Source: DASYXZ01 sp035308965
GTDB lineage: Bacteria; Acidobacteriota; Terriglobia; UBA7540
Length of the DNA stretch: 64,000 nt
Assembly: GCA_035308965.1 (NCBI GenBank)
Contig: DATGFN010000022.1
Location: 248,001-312,000 of the forward strand
Direction of reading: 5' to 3'
This document shows, piece by piece, positions 22,340-30,970 of the stretch. Numbering within the stretch: the stretch's first letter is position 1; every line of letters starts with the position of its first letter. The notes under the pieces were generated by a model. That model saw only the letters and a program-made list of their open reading frames with translations, searched no databases and was not told the origin of the DNA. Both the position numbers and the translations under genes were made by a program.

Positions 22340-23497
22340 ATGGCCATGCCTGGTAAGAAAAATTTCCCCCATCGACCATTTTTATTTTTGGCTCTATTTC
22401 TGATCTTCGGAACGCTTGGCCCCGCCACCCGGGCCGGTCATGCTGCTCAGAACCAATCTGAAATCCCTGCGGACGCTACACCTGAAATTCAACACGTGGC
22501 ACCCAATCAGGCCGCTACCGGTGCCGAGATTACGGTGGTGATTACTGGCCGCAATTTTTCCTCCGGCGCGTACGTTTCGTTTTCCGATCCCACGATTCAC
22601 GTAATCTCAACCCATCGGACCAGCGCGACGCAGCTTGAAACCAAATTGTCGATCAGCCAAAAGGCGCAGCCCGGTACGGCCATCCTTTACGTCAGTAATC
22701 CTGCCAGCACTGTGGCGCAAACGTCTATTACGATAGCCGCGGCGCCTGCCCCTCCCGCTCCGCCGGTTGCGCCTGCCAGCAACCTGATTCCTGCGCAGCC
22801 CCCTGGGGACCAAGCGGCGACCGACCCCAACGCGCCCGTAGTGGCCAAGGTTGACCCTCACAGTGCGGGCCGGGGCGGCGGAGCCACGGTGAAGGTTACG
22901 GGGAATAATTTTGTTTCGGGAGTCAAAGTGGCATTCTCGAATCCGGGGATTCAGGTCCTTGAAACGCAGACCAACAATGCCACGGAGCTGACCGTGCTGA
23001 TTCGAATTGCGGCGGACGCCACAACGGGGACCGGAAGCCTGTTCGTGGTGGACCCAGGCGACCTTGAAGCCGAAGCGCAATTTGAAGTAACCACAGCGGC
23101 GCCGGGAAAGGTTCCCACCGTCACGGTTGTAAAGGAAGACAAGACTGCAAAAACAACCACGACGGGCGGGACCTCGGGAACGAATGCCGCCTCGGACAAG
23201 AGCTTCAGCGTTTACGGCCTTTCGAGCGCCATCGCGATTCTCAAAAGCACCGGCAAGGCCAAAGGCACACTGGTGATCTCGGGCAAAAATCTCAAATACG
23301 AAGAAGGGGGCAATGAGGTGTTTTCCATCCCTTTCATCGACATCAAAGAGATTGAGGCAAACGTGATCTTCGGTGTTAGTTCCGGAACTTTTCACATATT
23401 CTTAAATTCGGGCCAAACCTATAATTTTATCGCTTCAAGTATGAAATCCGCCGACACTCAGACAATAGTCACCGCCCTTCAAGCAGCCATTAAATAA
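22340..23497 (+). CDS. Secreted protein with two IPT/TIG domains
   Basis: 385 residues from ATG 22340 (ATG 22346 is also possible). A signal peptide (PFLFLALFLIFGTLGPATRAGHA) is followed by two TIG-like immunoglobulin folds (IQHVAPNQAATGAEITVVI and VAKVDPHSAGRGGGATVKV). A Thr-rich linker leads to a PH-like C-terminal domain (GTLVISGKNLKYEEGG, then FHIFLNSGQTYNFIA). Probably a periplasmic or surface adhesion/structural protein. Starts 8 bases after the FG-GAP gene and is likely co-transcribed. Confidence 0.8.
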   Translation: MAMPGKKNFPHRPFLFLALFLIFGTLGPATRAGHAAQNQSEIPADATPEIQHVAPNQAATGAEITVVITGRNFSSGAYVSFSDPTIHVISTHRTSATQLETKLSISQKAQPGTAILYVSNPASTVAQTSITIAAAPAPPAPPVAPASNLIPAQPPGDQAATDPNAPVVAKVDPHSAGRGGGATVKVTGNNFVSGVKVAFSNPGIQVLETQTNNATELTVLIRIAADATTGTGSLFVVDPGDLEAEAQFEVTTAAPGKVPTVTVVKEDKTAKTTTTGGTSGTNAASDKSFSVYGLSSAIAILKSTGKAKGTLVISGKNLKYEEGGNEVFSIPFIDIKEIEANVIFGVSSGTFHIFLNSGQTYNFIASSMKSADTQTIVTALQAAIK

Positions 23498-23601
23498 TTC
23501 CCAGGACGAATCGCCTGAGGATGTCCGCCACTTCAAGGACCTCAACAGGGCCCCGGCGAAAAGGTCCGGCGCCCTCCGCCTGAAATTATTTATATTGCGG
23601 C

Positions 23602-24486
23602 TTAAGGTTTACGGTTCAGAATCCGCCAAAGCGTTCCGGCAAATATATTGGACTGAGATTCGGGGGGCACGCCGCAGGCGTCCAGCATCTTGTGGTAACG
23701 GTCCAGTTCGCGGTCGAATTCTTCCAACTCGCCGTTGAAGACGTCGGAGCCGAAGACCAGTTTCTCAAAAGCGCTGCCGCCGGATTTGGGTGTGTGCGGT
23801 CCACCCGCTCCGCTCCACCAGAATATGGATTTGAAAAATGTGTAGTCATTTTCTTTCTTCTGGAGCGATGAGCCCGAGAGATCGAAATAGAGGTTGGGAT
23901 TCCAGCGCGCAATTTCTCCCGCCCAGGCGTAATCCGGATTACCCAAGTGCGCGCCAATGATGGTGAGCTTAGGAAACCGGCGGGCAATCCCGTCCAGGGT
24001 TGTGGGCCGCAATCGGTCCACGCTGATGTCACTGGGAATGTCGGGCGTCATACGGTTTACGATGCCGGTGTGAAAGAGCAGGATCATCCCGTACTTTTCC
24101 GCCCGCTCGTAAAAAGGCCAGTAACTCCGGTCGTCGTAGTTTTTTAAGGTAGAGGTCATTTCGCCCACTCCACGAAATCCGGCCGCATGGACCTGGTCCA
24201 ATATTTCGAGCGCGTGGGGATCATCCGGGCTGATGTCGCCAAACCCGATGAGCCGGTTCGGATATTTCTTGATCGCGGCCTCAGCGGTACCAAGATCCTT
24301 GGGCTTGACAAGGAGAAAAGCGATGCCGTCCACCGAATTGAGTTTTAAAACCAATTTCTCAATAAACTCAGGGTCGCCGTTGTAGTGAACGTGGCAATCG
24401 ACCAGGCGAGGCGGCGACTGACTGCGAACTATTGCCGCGGGAATCATCAGCATCAGAAAAGCGAATAAAGGAATTAATCTGCGCAC
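23602..24486 (-). CDS. Amidohydrolase-family secreted protein
   Basis: 294 residues from GTG 24486, chosen because GGAGG sits 6 bases upstream; TTG 24501 would also read. A signal peptide (VRRLIPLFAFLMLMIPAAIVRS) precedes an amidohydrolase_2 TIM barrel. Metal ligand motif DCHVHY near the start, FHTG, IGAHLGNPDYAWAG and late FGSDVFNGE. The relatives decarboxylate or hydrolyse small acids and lactones; substrate unknown. Monocistronic on the minus strand. Confidence 0.85.
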   Translation of the reverse strand: MRRLIPLFAFLMLMIPAAIVRSQSPPRLVDCHVHYNGDPEFIEKLVLKLNSVDGIAFLLVKPKDLGTAEAAIKKYPNRLIGFGDISPDDPHALEILDQVHAAGFRGVGEMTSTLKNYDDRSYWPFYERAEKYGMILLFHTGIVNRMTPDIPSDISVDRLRPTTLDGIARRFPKLTIIGAHLGNPDYAWAGEIARWNPNLYFDLSGSSLQKKENDYTFFKSIFWWSGAGGPHTPKSGGSAFEKLVFGSDVFNGELEEFDRELDRYHKMLDACGVPPESQSNIFAGTLWRILNRKP

Positions 24487-24737
24487 CGTATACCTCCACA
24501 AGGGCCTCCATTCTTAGTCAAGCAGGGCATGTTTGCAAGGATGAATGTAATCAAGCGCAGGCAAGCAATGGCACTGCGGATGGAGAAGTTTCGCATTTTC
24601 CCTGGGGCCCCGGCCAGCGCTCCCAGAGATGCAAGTCAGGACGCTATCTCGCCTCGCCTTCGCTTCCATTGCCCTTTGGATTGTGTTAATCTGGATCTTC
24701 TCCGCTAATCGCCTCGGCACTCTTCTGGAGTTTTTCC

Positions 24738-25421
24738 ATGAAGCGTTATGGTGAGCATCGTTTTCCCGGGAAGTTGTTTGTGGTTGAGGGAATCGATGGC
24801 TCGGGAAAATCGACACAATTGATGTTGCTGCACCAATGGCTTCAGGCCGAAGGGTACGGCACCGTCTTCAGCGAGTGGAATTCTTCTCCGCTGGTTCGCG
24901 ACACCACCAAGCGCGGCAAGAAGAAACACATGCTCACCCCCTCGACCTTCAGTCTGATTCACGCCACCGATTTCGCGGATCGAATGGAGCACAACATTAT
25001 TCCGCTTCTCAAGGCCGGGGCGGTGGTTTTGTGCGATCGGTACATTTACACCGCTTTTGCCCGCGACGTGGCGCGCGGGATGGATCCCAAGTGGGTGCGT
25101 GAGCTTTACAGCTTCGCCGTCAAGCCGACGGTGGCATTCTATTTCCGGGTGCCGCTCGACGTGGCCATCAAGCGGATTCATGACGGCCGCAATGGCTTCA
25201 AATTTTACGAGGCCGGAATGGATCTGGGATTGTCGGAAAACTCCGACGAAAGCTTTCGATTATTCCAGAGCCGCATTATCGAGGAATACGAAAAGATTGT
25301 TCCCGAACATGAAGTGACGGCCATTGATGCCACGCTGCCCATTGAAGAGCAGCAGACGTTGATGCGCCAACTGGTGAAAGCGAAATTGGCACAAGCCAAA
25401 CGATTGAGGGTAGCGCCTTGA
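24738..25421 (+). CDS. Thymidylate kinase-like P-loop kinase 1
   Basis: 227 residues. A canonical Walker A GIDGSGKS at 18-25, the DRYIYT motif of dTMP kinases near residue 95 and a basic LID-like stretch KRGKKKH. It overlaps the next, paralogous gene by 4 bases. Sequence relation points to nucleoside monophosphate phosphorylation, but a housekeeping tmk may lie elsewhere. The neighbours (CHAD, SixA) suggest a link to polyphosphate metabolism; that is inference. Confidence 0.82.
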   Translation: MKRYGEHRFPGKLFVVEGIDGSGKSTQLMLLHQWLQAEGYGTVFSEWNSSPLVRDTTKRGKKKHMLTPSTFSLIHATDFADRMEHNIIPLLKAGAVVLCDRYIYTAFARDVARGMDPKWVRELYSFAVKPTVAFYFRVPLDVAIKRIHDGRNGFKFYEAGMDLGLSENSDESFRLFQSRIIEEYEKIVPEHEVTAIDATLPIEEQQTLMRQLVKAKLAQAKRLRVAP

Positions 25422-26290
25422 AAGAAACCTATGAAGTCCTCCTGCCGGGAATGAACCTGGCGGATTTGACCGGCAAATTGATCGTCATCGAAGGGACGGA
25501 CGGTGTAGGCCGGTCCACGCAGATTAATTTAATCAAACCCTGGTTGGAACAACAGGGGCGCGCCGTGCTGGACACCGGCATCACGCGCTCGGAGCTGGCC
25601 GGCAAGGGCATCAAGCAGGCCAAGGCAGGGCACACCCTCGGCAAGATCACGCTCAGCTTGTTCTATGCCACCGACTTTGCCGACCGTCTCGAACACCAGA
25701 TTATTCCCGCCCTTCGCGCCGGATTTGTGGTGCTGACGGACCGCTACATTTATTCCCTTATGGCCCGCGCTTTGATGCGCGCCATCGATCCCAATTGGAT
25801 CCGCAACGTATACAGCTTTGCCTTGAAGCCCGACGCCGTCTTTTATTTGCGCATTGGCGTGGAGGAATTGATTCCCCGCGTGGTCTTCCTGCGCGGATTC
25901 GATTATTGGGAGTCGGGGATGGACCTTCACCCCAGCGAGGATATGTACGAGAGTTTTCGCAAGTACCAGACGGCGCTTTTGGCGCAGTTTGACAATCTGG
26001 CGGAAGAGTACGACTTTGACGTGATTGACGCTTCCGCGGATATCCAAACCGTTTTTGAAGCCTTGCGCGCGGGAATTTCGCGCGTCTTGAGGGGTGAATT
26101 GCGCGAGCCTTTGTTCGCTTCGGCGGGGACGAAATCCGCGCAGGATTCGAAGAAGGTCGCTGAGACGGCGGAAATTCAACCCGCGCGGGAATCACGAGGC
26201 AGCGCAGAAAAGAGCGCCGACGAGGAAAGCGAGGCCAAGTCCGCTGTTCATGCCTTGGCGACCGGCGGCGAGGGCGAATCCACCAGGTAA
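25418..26290 (+). CDS. Thymidylate kinase-like protein 2, altered Walker A, extra C-terminus
   Basis: 290 residues from TTG 25418, overlapping the stop of kinase 1; ATG 25451 would cut into the kinase fold. Same fold as kinase 1 (TDFADRLEHQIIPALRAG, LTDRYIYS) but the P-loop reads GTDGVGRST: the phosphate-binding lysine is arginine at 32. About 75 extra C-terminal residues are charged and low complexity. It may be a regulatory pseudokinase paired with kinase 1. Its 3' end overlaps the convergent CHAD gene by 43 bases. Confidence 0.8.
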   Translation: MKETYEVLLPGMNLADLTGKLIVIEGTDGVGRSTQINLIKPWLEQQGRAVLDTGITRSELAGKGIKQAKAGHTLGKITLSLFYATDFADRLEHQIIPALRAGFVVLTDRYIYSLMARALMRAIDPNWIRNVYSFALKPDAVFYLRIGVEELIPRVVFLRGFDYWESGMDLHPSEDMYESFRKYQTALLAQFDNLAEEYDFDVIDASADIQTVFEALRAGISRVLRGELREPLFASAGTKSAQDSKKVAETAEIQPARESRGSAEKSADEESEAKSAVHALATGGEGESTR

Positions 26291-27315
26291 GCCACCCAAT
26301 CCTTCAGCCGGCGCAACTCCGATGAATCCCGCGCCATTAGCAGATACTTTTCCTCCAGTACTTTCTTGGCGGCCCGATTGCGCAGGATGAGTTTCTCCAC
26401 GCCCATCGCCAGATGCAGTTGGTCACGCAGAAATTCCGGCCGCGCCACCATCTCAATCATCACCTGTTCCAGCACTTCCAGGTCATGCCACTCGCCCAGA
26501 TGACGTTGGAGGTGGCGAAGCCACGCCAGCCATTCGTCGCTGCCTGGAACTCCCATCTCGCGGACCACTTCGATGAGATATCGAATCCGCTTGGTGGCGA
26601 TGCGCGCCCCATGAATCACGGTGGCGCGAGGGTCGGCGAATGACTGCTCGATCTGATTTTCAAATGCCTCGGCCACCTGCGCCAACATCCCTCCGAACCG
26701 ATCATAAAACTGCGCCGGAGCGTGCCCTTGAATTGAGGACTCCAGAAGATGGTGCGGCGTGGTGTGGCGTTTATTCCCGTTCAGGGTAAGGTGGCCCTTA
26801 AGGTGAACGTAGAACGCCGCCATATTCATCTTGCTGATCTTTCGCAGGGCCTTTTCGAAATTCTTCGTCCGGCGCTGGTGCAGGTAAATCTCGACGGCCT
26901 CCCATTCTTCGCGGCGCGCCACGCGTTTGCGCGCCAGTCTTGCGCTTACGCTCTTCAGCAACACGTCGCAGTTTCTCACTTCGGAAAGCGAGCGGCGGCA
27001 ACGCTGTATCACGCGCCTCAGTTTGCGGATTTCACCCCCCGCCGGAGGAGGGTAGAGCAGGTCGATGACCTGCTGAAGACGCCGGCTGGCTACGCGCATG
27101 TCGTGGATGGCGCCGGGATCGTCGCCGCGCAATACTTTCGGCTCCAGAGACATGAAGCGCTCGAGCTGGCGCGCGGCGAGCTTGCGAACTTTGGTCCATT
27201 CCCCTTCGACCGCCCCGGCGTGGTCCTTCTTCTCCGGCGGTGCCTCCCGTCCCGGCGGCGCGGAGGTTTCCATCACTGCGGAGCCGGCCATTAACTTTTC
27301 TTTTGCCTGGTGCAT
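26248..27315 (-). CDS. CHAD-domain protein
   Basis: 355 residues. Conserved histidine helix GAIHDMRVASRRLQ (His at 71) and a second copy of the motif VIHGARIATKRIRYLIE in the C-terminal half, giving the two-bundle all-helical CHAD fold with a strongly basic surface. CHAD proteins bind inorganic polyphosphate and associate with polyP granules. Convergent overlap with kinase 2 means the two messages share antisense ends. Confidence 0.9.
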   Translation of the reverse strand: MHQAKEKLMAGSAVMETSAPPGREAPPEKKDHAGAVEGEWTKVRKLAARQLERFMSLEPKVLRGDDPGAIHDMRVASRRLQQVIDLLYPPPAGGEIRKLRRVIQRCRRSLSEVRNCDVLLKSVSARLARKRVARREEWEAVEIYLHQRRTKNFEKALRKISKMNMAAFYVHLKGHLTLNGNKRHTTPHHLLESSIQGHAPAQFYDRFGGMLAQVAEAFENQIEQSFADPRATVIHGARIATKRIRYLIEVVREMGVPGSDEWLAWLRHLQRHLGEWHDLEVLEQVMIEMVARPEFLRDQLHLAMGVEKLILRNRAAKKVLEEKYLLMARDSSELRRLKDWVAYLVDSPSPPVAKA

Positions 27316-27470
27316 GATTGACGTTTCGTGACTGATAGCCGCCGAAGGTCCTTCCTATGGCAACCGGGGAGAATTCGCCAAGAGGTTGCATTCGACCAGC
27401 AGCTTTGATTTTGAAACCTTAGTGTACGCCTAGTCCAATCCAAGTACAAGTTGCCCAAACCCGAGGTGGA

Positions 27471-27574
27471 GTCCCGATTTGTGTCCGCTGGGTGCGCGGG
27501 CGTCCGGCCCGCTTTTCCCTTATCATTGGATTGCGGGCGAGACGCCCGCGCTCCCAGGGAAATTAGGACACTAC
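27471..27574. repeat. TAGTGTCC palindromic element, copy 3
   Basis: Ends GTCCCGATTTGTGTCC and AGGACACTAC, with core GCGCGGGCGTCCGGCCCGC facing GCGGGCGAGACGCCCGC. Same family as 10047-10151 and 10426-10537. It lies between divergent CHAD and permease genes. Confidence 0.75.
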
Positions 27575-27636
27575 GAAACCCGATTGCAAAAACTGGTGCA
27601 TAATCCGGAGACCGCGACGGCACCACGCGACCCAAC

Positions 27637-28992
27637 ATGATTTCACTGGCTCGAAAACTAAAGACGTTTGACTACTTCGCGCTGGCGTTCGGAACCATGG
27701 TGGGCACGGGCTGGCTGATCGTCATGGACGATTGGCTGAGCCGGGGCGGCCCGCTGGGCGCCATCCTGGGATTTGCCATTGGCGGCGCCGTGCTCCTACC
27801 CATCGGATACGTTTATGGCCGGCTGGTGATGGCCATGCCGGACGCGGCGAGCGAGATCGCCTACACGCGCAAGGCCTTTAGTCCTGGGATTAGTTTCGCC
27901 ACCGGTTGGACGATGATTCTGGCCTATCTGCCCGTTTGTCCGTGGGAATCGGTGGCGGTGGGTAAAATTGCCTCCTATGTTTTTCCCGCGCTCAATTCGA
28001 CGCCGCTCTATAGCGTGGCGGGAAAACCCGTTTACCTTCCCCACCTGGTCATGGGTTTGTTTGTCGCCGGCGTCATTACTTACCTGAATTTCCTCGGCAT
28101 ACGCGAAAGCGCCACGCTGCAAAATTGGATGACGGCCGGCGTGTTTGTCCTGTTTGCGATTTTCGTCTTATGCGGTCTGGCGCGAGGGTCCGTCCAAAAC
28201 TTTGTTCCGGCATTCAGCCACGCGGGCCGCTATGGCGGTCTGGTCTCGATTATCCTGGTGATCCAGATTGTCCCCTTCTTCATGACCGGATTTGAATCGG
28301 TCACCAAATGTTCTGAGGAATCGACCCTTGATTTTCGCGCCCAAGGTTTCTTTCGCGCCATCATCCTCGCTTTGGTTGTAGGCATCGTGTTTTACACTTC
28401 CGTGATTGCGATTGTGGCTTACGTTTCTCCCTGGCCATCCTTGGTTCAGGAAAGTTTTGCCACCGCCGTGGCCTTCGAGCGCGCCTTTCGAAGCCCGTGG
28501 ATCGTGGACCTGATTCTTCTGGCGGCCCTGCTCTCACTTGTGAAAATATTCAACGGGAATTTTATTGCCGCCACCCGGCTTCTCTTTGCCCTCGGCCGGC
28601 GTGGCCTGGTGGACGAACGATTTGGGCGCATCCACCCGGCCAACCGGACACCCTCGATCGCGGTGATCTCTGTTGGCCTCTTAACTTTCGCCGCCGTTTT
28701 CCTGGGGGAGGCTATCCTGATTCCCGTAACCGAAGTCGGCTCGCTGGCTTCGGCCGTGGGCTGGCTGGCCACGTGCGCATCCTATTACCGCATGGGACCC
28801 GCGCCGCGTGAGCGCGCGATCGCCCTTGCCGGCTCAGCAGTGGGCGGCACGCTGGTGCTGATGAAAATTTTGCCCAATGTTCCCGGTCACTTTACGATTT
28901 ATGAGTACGGTGCGCTTTTCTTGTGGATCGCCCTGGGCCTCGCGCTCAAGCGCGGCGGAACAAAAGGGTCCGCCGCTATGGAAGGCTCTTGA
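27637..28992 (+). CDS. APC-family amino acid permease
   Basis: 451 residues with about 12 membrane helices. The first helix (YFALAFGTMVGTGWLIVMDDWL) contains the GTG-type unwound segment of APC transporters. Later conserved text is MTGFESVTKCSEES and IFNGNFIAATRLLFALGRRG. Inner-membrane uptake or exchange of amino acids or polyamines; substrate not decided. It follows the palindromic element and is probably transcribed alone. Confidence 0.9.
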   Translation: MISLARKLKTFDYFALAFGTMVGTGWLIVMDDWLSRGGPLGAILGFAIGGAVLLPIGYVYGRLVMAMPDAASEIAYTRKAFSPGISFATGWTMILAYLPVCPWESVAVGKIASYVFPALNSTPLYSVAGKPVYLPHLVMGLFVAGVITYLNFLGIRESATLQNWMTAGVFVLFAIFVLCGLARGSVQNFVPAFSHAGRYGGLVSIILVIQIVPFFMTGFESVTKCSEESTLDFRAQGFFRAIILALVVGIVFYTSVIAIVAYVSPWPSLVQESFATAVAFERAFRSPWIVDLILLAALLSLVKIFNGNFIAATRLLFALGRRGLVDERFGRIHPANRTPSIAVISVGLLTFAAVFLGEAILIPVTEVGSLASAVGWLATCASYYRMGPAPRERAIALAGSAVGGTLVLMKILPNVPGHFTIYEYGALFLWIALGLALKRGGTKGSAAMEGS

Positions 28993-29012
28993 GAAGCAGT
29001 CTTGCCGGCGCG

Positions 29013-29585
29013 CTACTTCTGATCAAGTTTGCGCATCACGCGTGGGGTCAACCACCAGACGAGTTGGCCGGGGGATCGCGGAGGAAATTCGTCAAAGTCA
29101 ATGCGAACGCATCCGCCCTTTTTCAATGAGAGATTGGCGTTGCGTCCCGCCCCGATCAGCCGCGCTGCCAGCTCACCCAGTCCGGGTTCATGGCCGACCA
29201 CCATGACGCGTTTTCGATGAGCGTGCTGGGTGAGAAATCCGATTAGCGCCTCGGGCGACCCGCCCGGCCGAAGAGCGTCCGAAATATCCATGGGAATTTT
29301 GGAATCGAGCGAGTCCGAAACGATTCCTGCGGTTTCAACCGCCCGGACCAGCGGGCTGGTGACGATCCAATCCAGTTCCAGGCCCAGCCTGAGGAGGCCG
29401 CGCGCAATCTCCTGCGTTTTCTTCTTGCCTTCGGGCGTCAACGGGCGCTTGGCGTCGTCTGTAATTCCGGCGCTCGTTCGCGGCGATGCCAGGCCATGAC
29501 GCATGATGTAGAATTCGTATCTTCCCAGGACATTTGATTCCACTTGGGCTGCCTCTGCCGCTGACATGAGCAATCTCCCGGACAA
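29013..29585 (-). CDS. sixA: SixA-type phosphohistidine phosphatase
   Basis: 190 residues (ATG 29567 is an alternative start). A histidine-phosphatase fold with catalytic RHG at 29-31 (YEFYIMRHGLASPRT), a second histidine in VVGHEPGLGE, and the family phrases KRPLTPEGKKKTQEIARGL and SPLVRAVETA. SixA removes phosphate from protein histidines. In many bacteria it co-occurs with CHAD and polyphosphate enzymes, as here. Confidence 0.9.
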   Translation of the reverse strand: MSGRLLMSAAEAAQVESNVLGRYEFYIMRHGLASPRTSAGITDDAKRPLTPEGKKKTQEIARGLLRLGLELDWIVTSPLVRAVETAGIVSDSLDSKIPMDISDALRPGGSPEALIGFLTQHAHRKRVMVVGHEPGLGELAARLIGAGRNANLSLKKGGCVRIDFDEFPPRSPGQLVWWLTPRVMRKLDQK

Positions 29586-29632
29586 TATTTTTTGAAGTTT
29601 GATTACTGAATTTTACGCTTCCCGAACCAGCG

Positions 29633-30115
29633 CTATTTCACGGCCAAGGCCCAAAGGGCTTCGAACTCTTCGGCGAATTCATGCACCTGATGATGCTCGC
29701 GAAGCACCAGAATGTCCTCAAAGTTCTGCTCTTCGGATTCAAGCGTCCAATTGTAACTGCCCGCCAGCGCCACGCGGCCATCGAGGACGGCAAACTTGTG
29801 ATGCATTTTTGCCCAACGCCCGTCGCGGCCGGACATCAGACGATAGGGCAAGTTGAATTCCGTCAGCAGGTCTCTGGTCGCCGGGGTCACTTCATATTTC
29901 CCGCTGTCCAGGATTACTCGCACCTGAACGCCGCGCTGCGCCGCGTCGTGCAAGGCGCGGGCAAGATCCGGATGGCTCAAACGGTAGAGCGCGGCGTCCA
30001 CGGAAACCTTGGCTGTCTTGATCAGGCGCTCGATGACTTGGGCCACTGAAGTTGATCTGGTGAAAAACGCCTGCGTCGCGTCGGGCTTATTCATGCGAAT
30101 TGATTGTAATGTCAT
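29633..30115 (-). CDS. Single-HKD phospholipase D-like nuclease
   Basis: 160 residues from ATG 30115 (ATG 30094 also possible; longer frames would overlap the GNAT gene). One HxKx4D motif (H105, K107, D112 in MHHKFAVLDG) followed by GSYNWT is typical of Nuc-like nucleases that dimerise to make one active site. No signal peptide, so cytoplasmic. Substrate DNA or phosphodiester unknown. Same strand as SixA and the GNAT. Confidence 0.85.
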   Translation of the reverse strand: MTLQSIRMNKPDATQAFFTRSTSVAQVIERLIKTAKVSVDAALYRLSHPDLARALHDAAQRGVQVRVILDSGKYEVTPATRDLLTEFNLPYRLMSGRDGRWAKMHHKFAVLDGRVALAGSYNWTLESEEQNFEDILVLREHHQVHEFAEEFEALWALAVK

Positions 30116-30128
30116 TATGGAGATTGGT

Positions 30129-30959
30129 TCAAGCCGCGGATTTGCGGCGCCGGAGCACATAGAAGCTGCGCCCGTCGCTGGCCGGGCTGGGAGAAATAAA
30201 ATCCCGGGCGCGATAGCCCAGCTCAAAATAATTCAGGAAGATCTTCCTTGTCTCCCTCCGCCAACGTCGCGCCAGGCTGAGCGCTTGGGCGCGCATTAAA
30301 TCAGTCCGCGCAGGAATTTCCACCAGCAGTGCGGGCTCACGCAAATCAAGCGAGATATGACTGTTTTCCGGAAAGCCTGACCCATTAAGGCGGGTCTCAT
30401 TGATTCGCGGCGCCTGTAGGATTGTTCCCAATGCCGGCCGGTAGCCTTGCATGCGGCGATCGACGGCGCGCGTGCGAATGCGCCAGTTCACCACGAACCG
30501 GTCGCTTTCGAGTCCGCGTTCGATGTCACTCGCAAAACGGCCGTAGCAGTTCGGCAGGTAGTCTTCCGCGCGCGCCCCGAGGCGCCCGATATTCAGCGCC
30601 GCGTTGCGGCTTTGCAAGGGATCGTAGGTCCAGCAGATCGAGGTGACGCCCGCAGCCAGCGCCAGCTTGCGATGGGTTTGCTTCATGCGGAAACCGAGAC
30701 CCAGGTCCCGGTATTTGGGTTCGACCGCCATCAAATGGGACCAGTGAATTAATTTTCCGTGGCGCCGCGCGAGAAACGCGTAGATGAATCCGACCACCCG
30801 GCCATTGACGATGGAACCGAGAATCGCTCCGCCATATTTCTGCGTCACGCTCAGCAATTCGCCCGAAACGCCTACGCTGCCCCAAACGAGGCGCTGAATG
30901 CCCTCGCAGGCGTGAAATTCCTGCAATGCTTTTAACGGCCTGATCTGGATTTTACGCAC
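30129..30959 (-). CDS. GNAT-superfamily protein (COG3375-like)
   Basis: 276 residues. The first half has a GNAT-like core (GGAILGSIVNGRVVGFIYAF, HLMAVEPKYRDLGLGFRMKQ) with the acetyl-CoA loop replaced by RDLGLGFRM. The second half is specific to the predicted GNAT group COG3375 (DPLQSRNAALNIGRLGA, then WRRETRKIFLNYFELGY). Acceptor unknown. Ends 13 bases before the PLD gene. Confidence 0.8.
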   Translation of the reverse strand: MRKIQIRPLKALQEFHACEGIQRLVWGSVGVSGELLSVTQKYGGAILGSIVNGRVVGFIYAFLARRHGKLIHWSHLMAVEPKYRDLGLGFRMKQTHRKLALAAGVTSICWTYDPLQSRNAALNIGRLGARAEDYLPNCYGRFASDIERGLESDRFVVNWRIRTRAVDRRMQGYRPALGTILQAPRINETRLNGSGFPENSHISLDLREPALLVEIPARTDLMRAQALSLARRWRRETRKIFLNYFELGYRARDFISPSPASDGRSFYVLRRRKSAA

Positions 30960-30970
30960 ACTGGCCCCCG

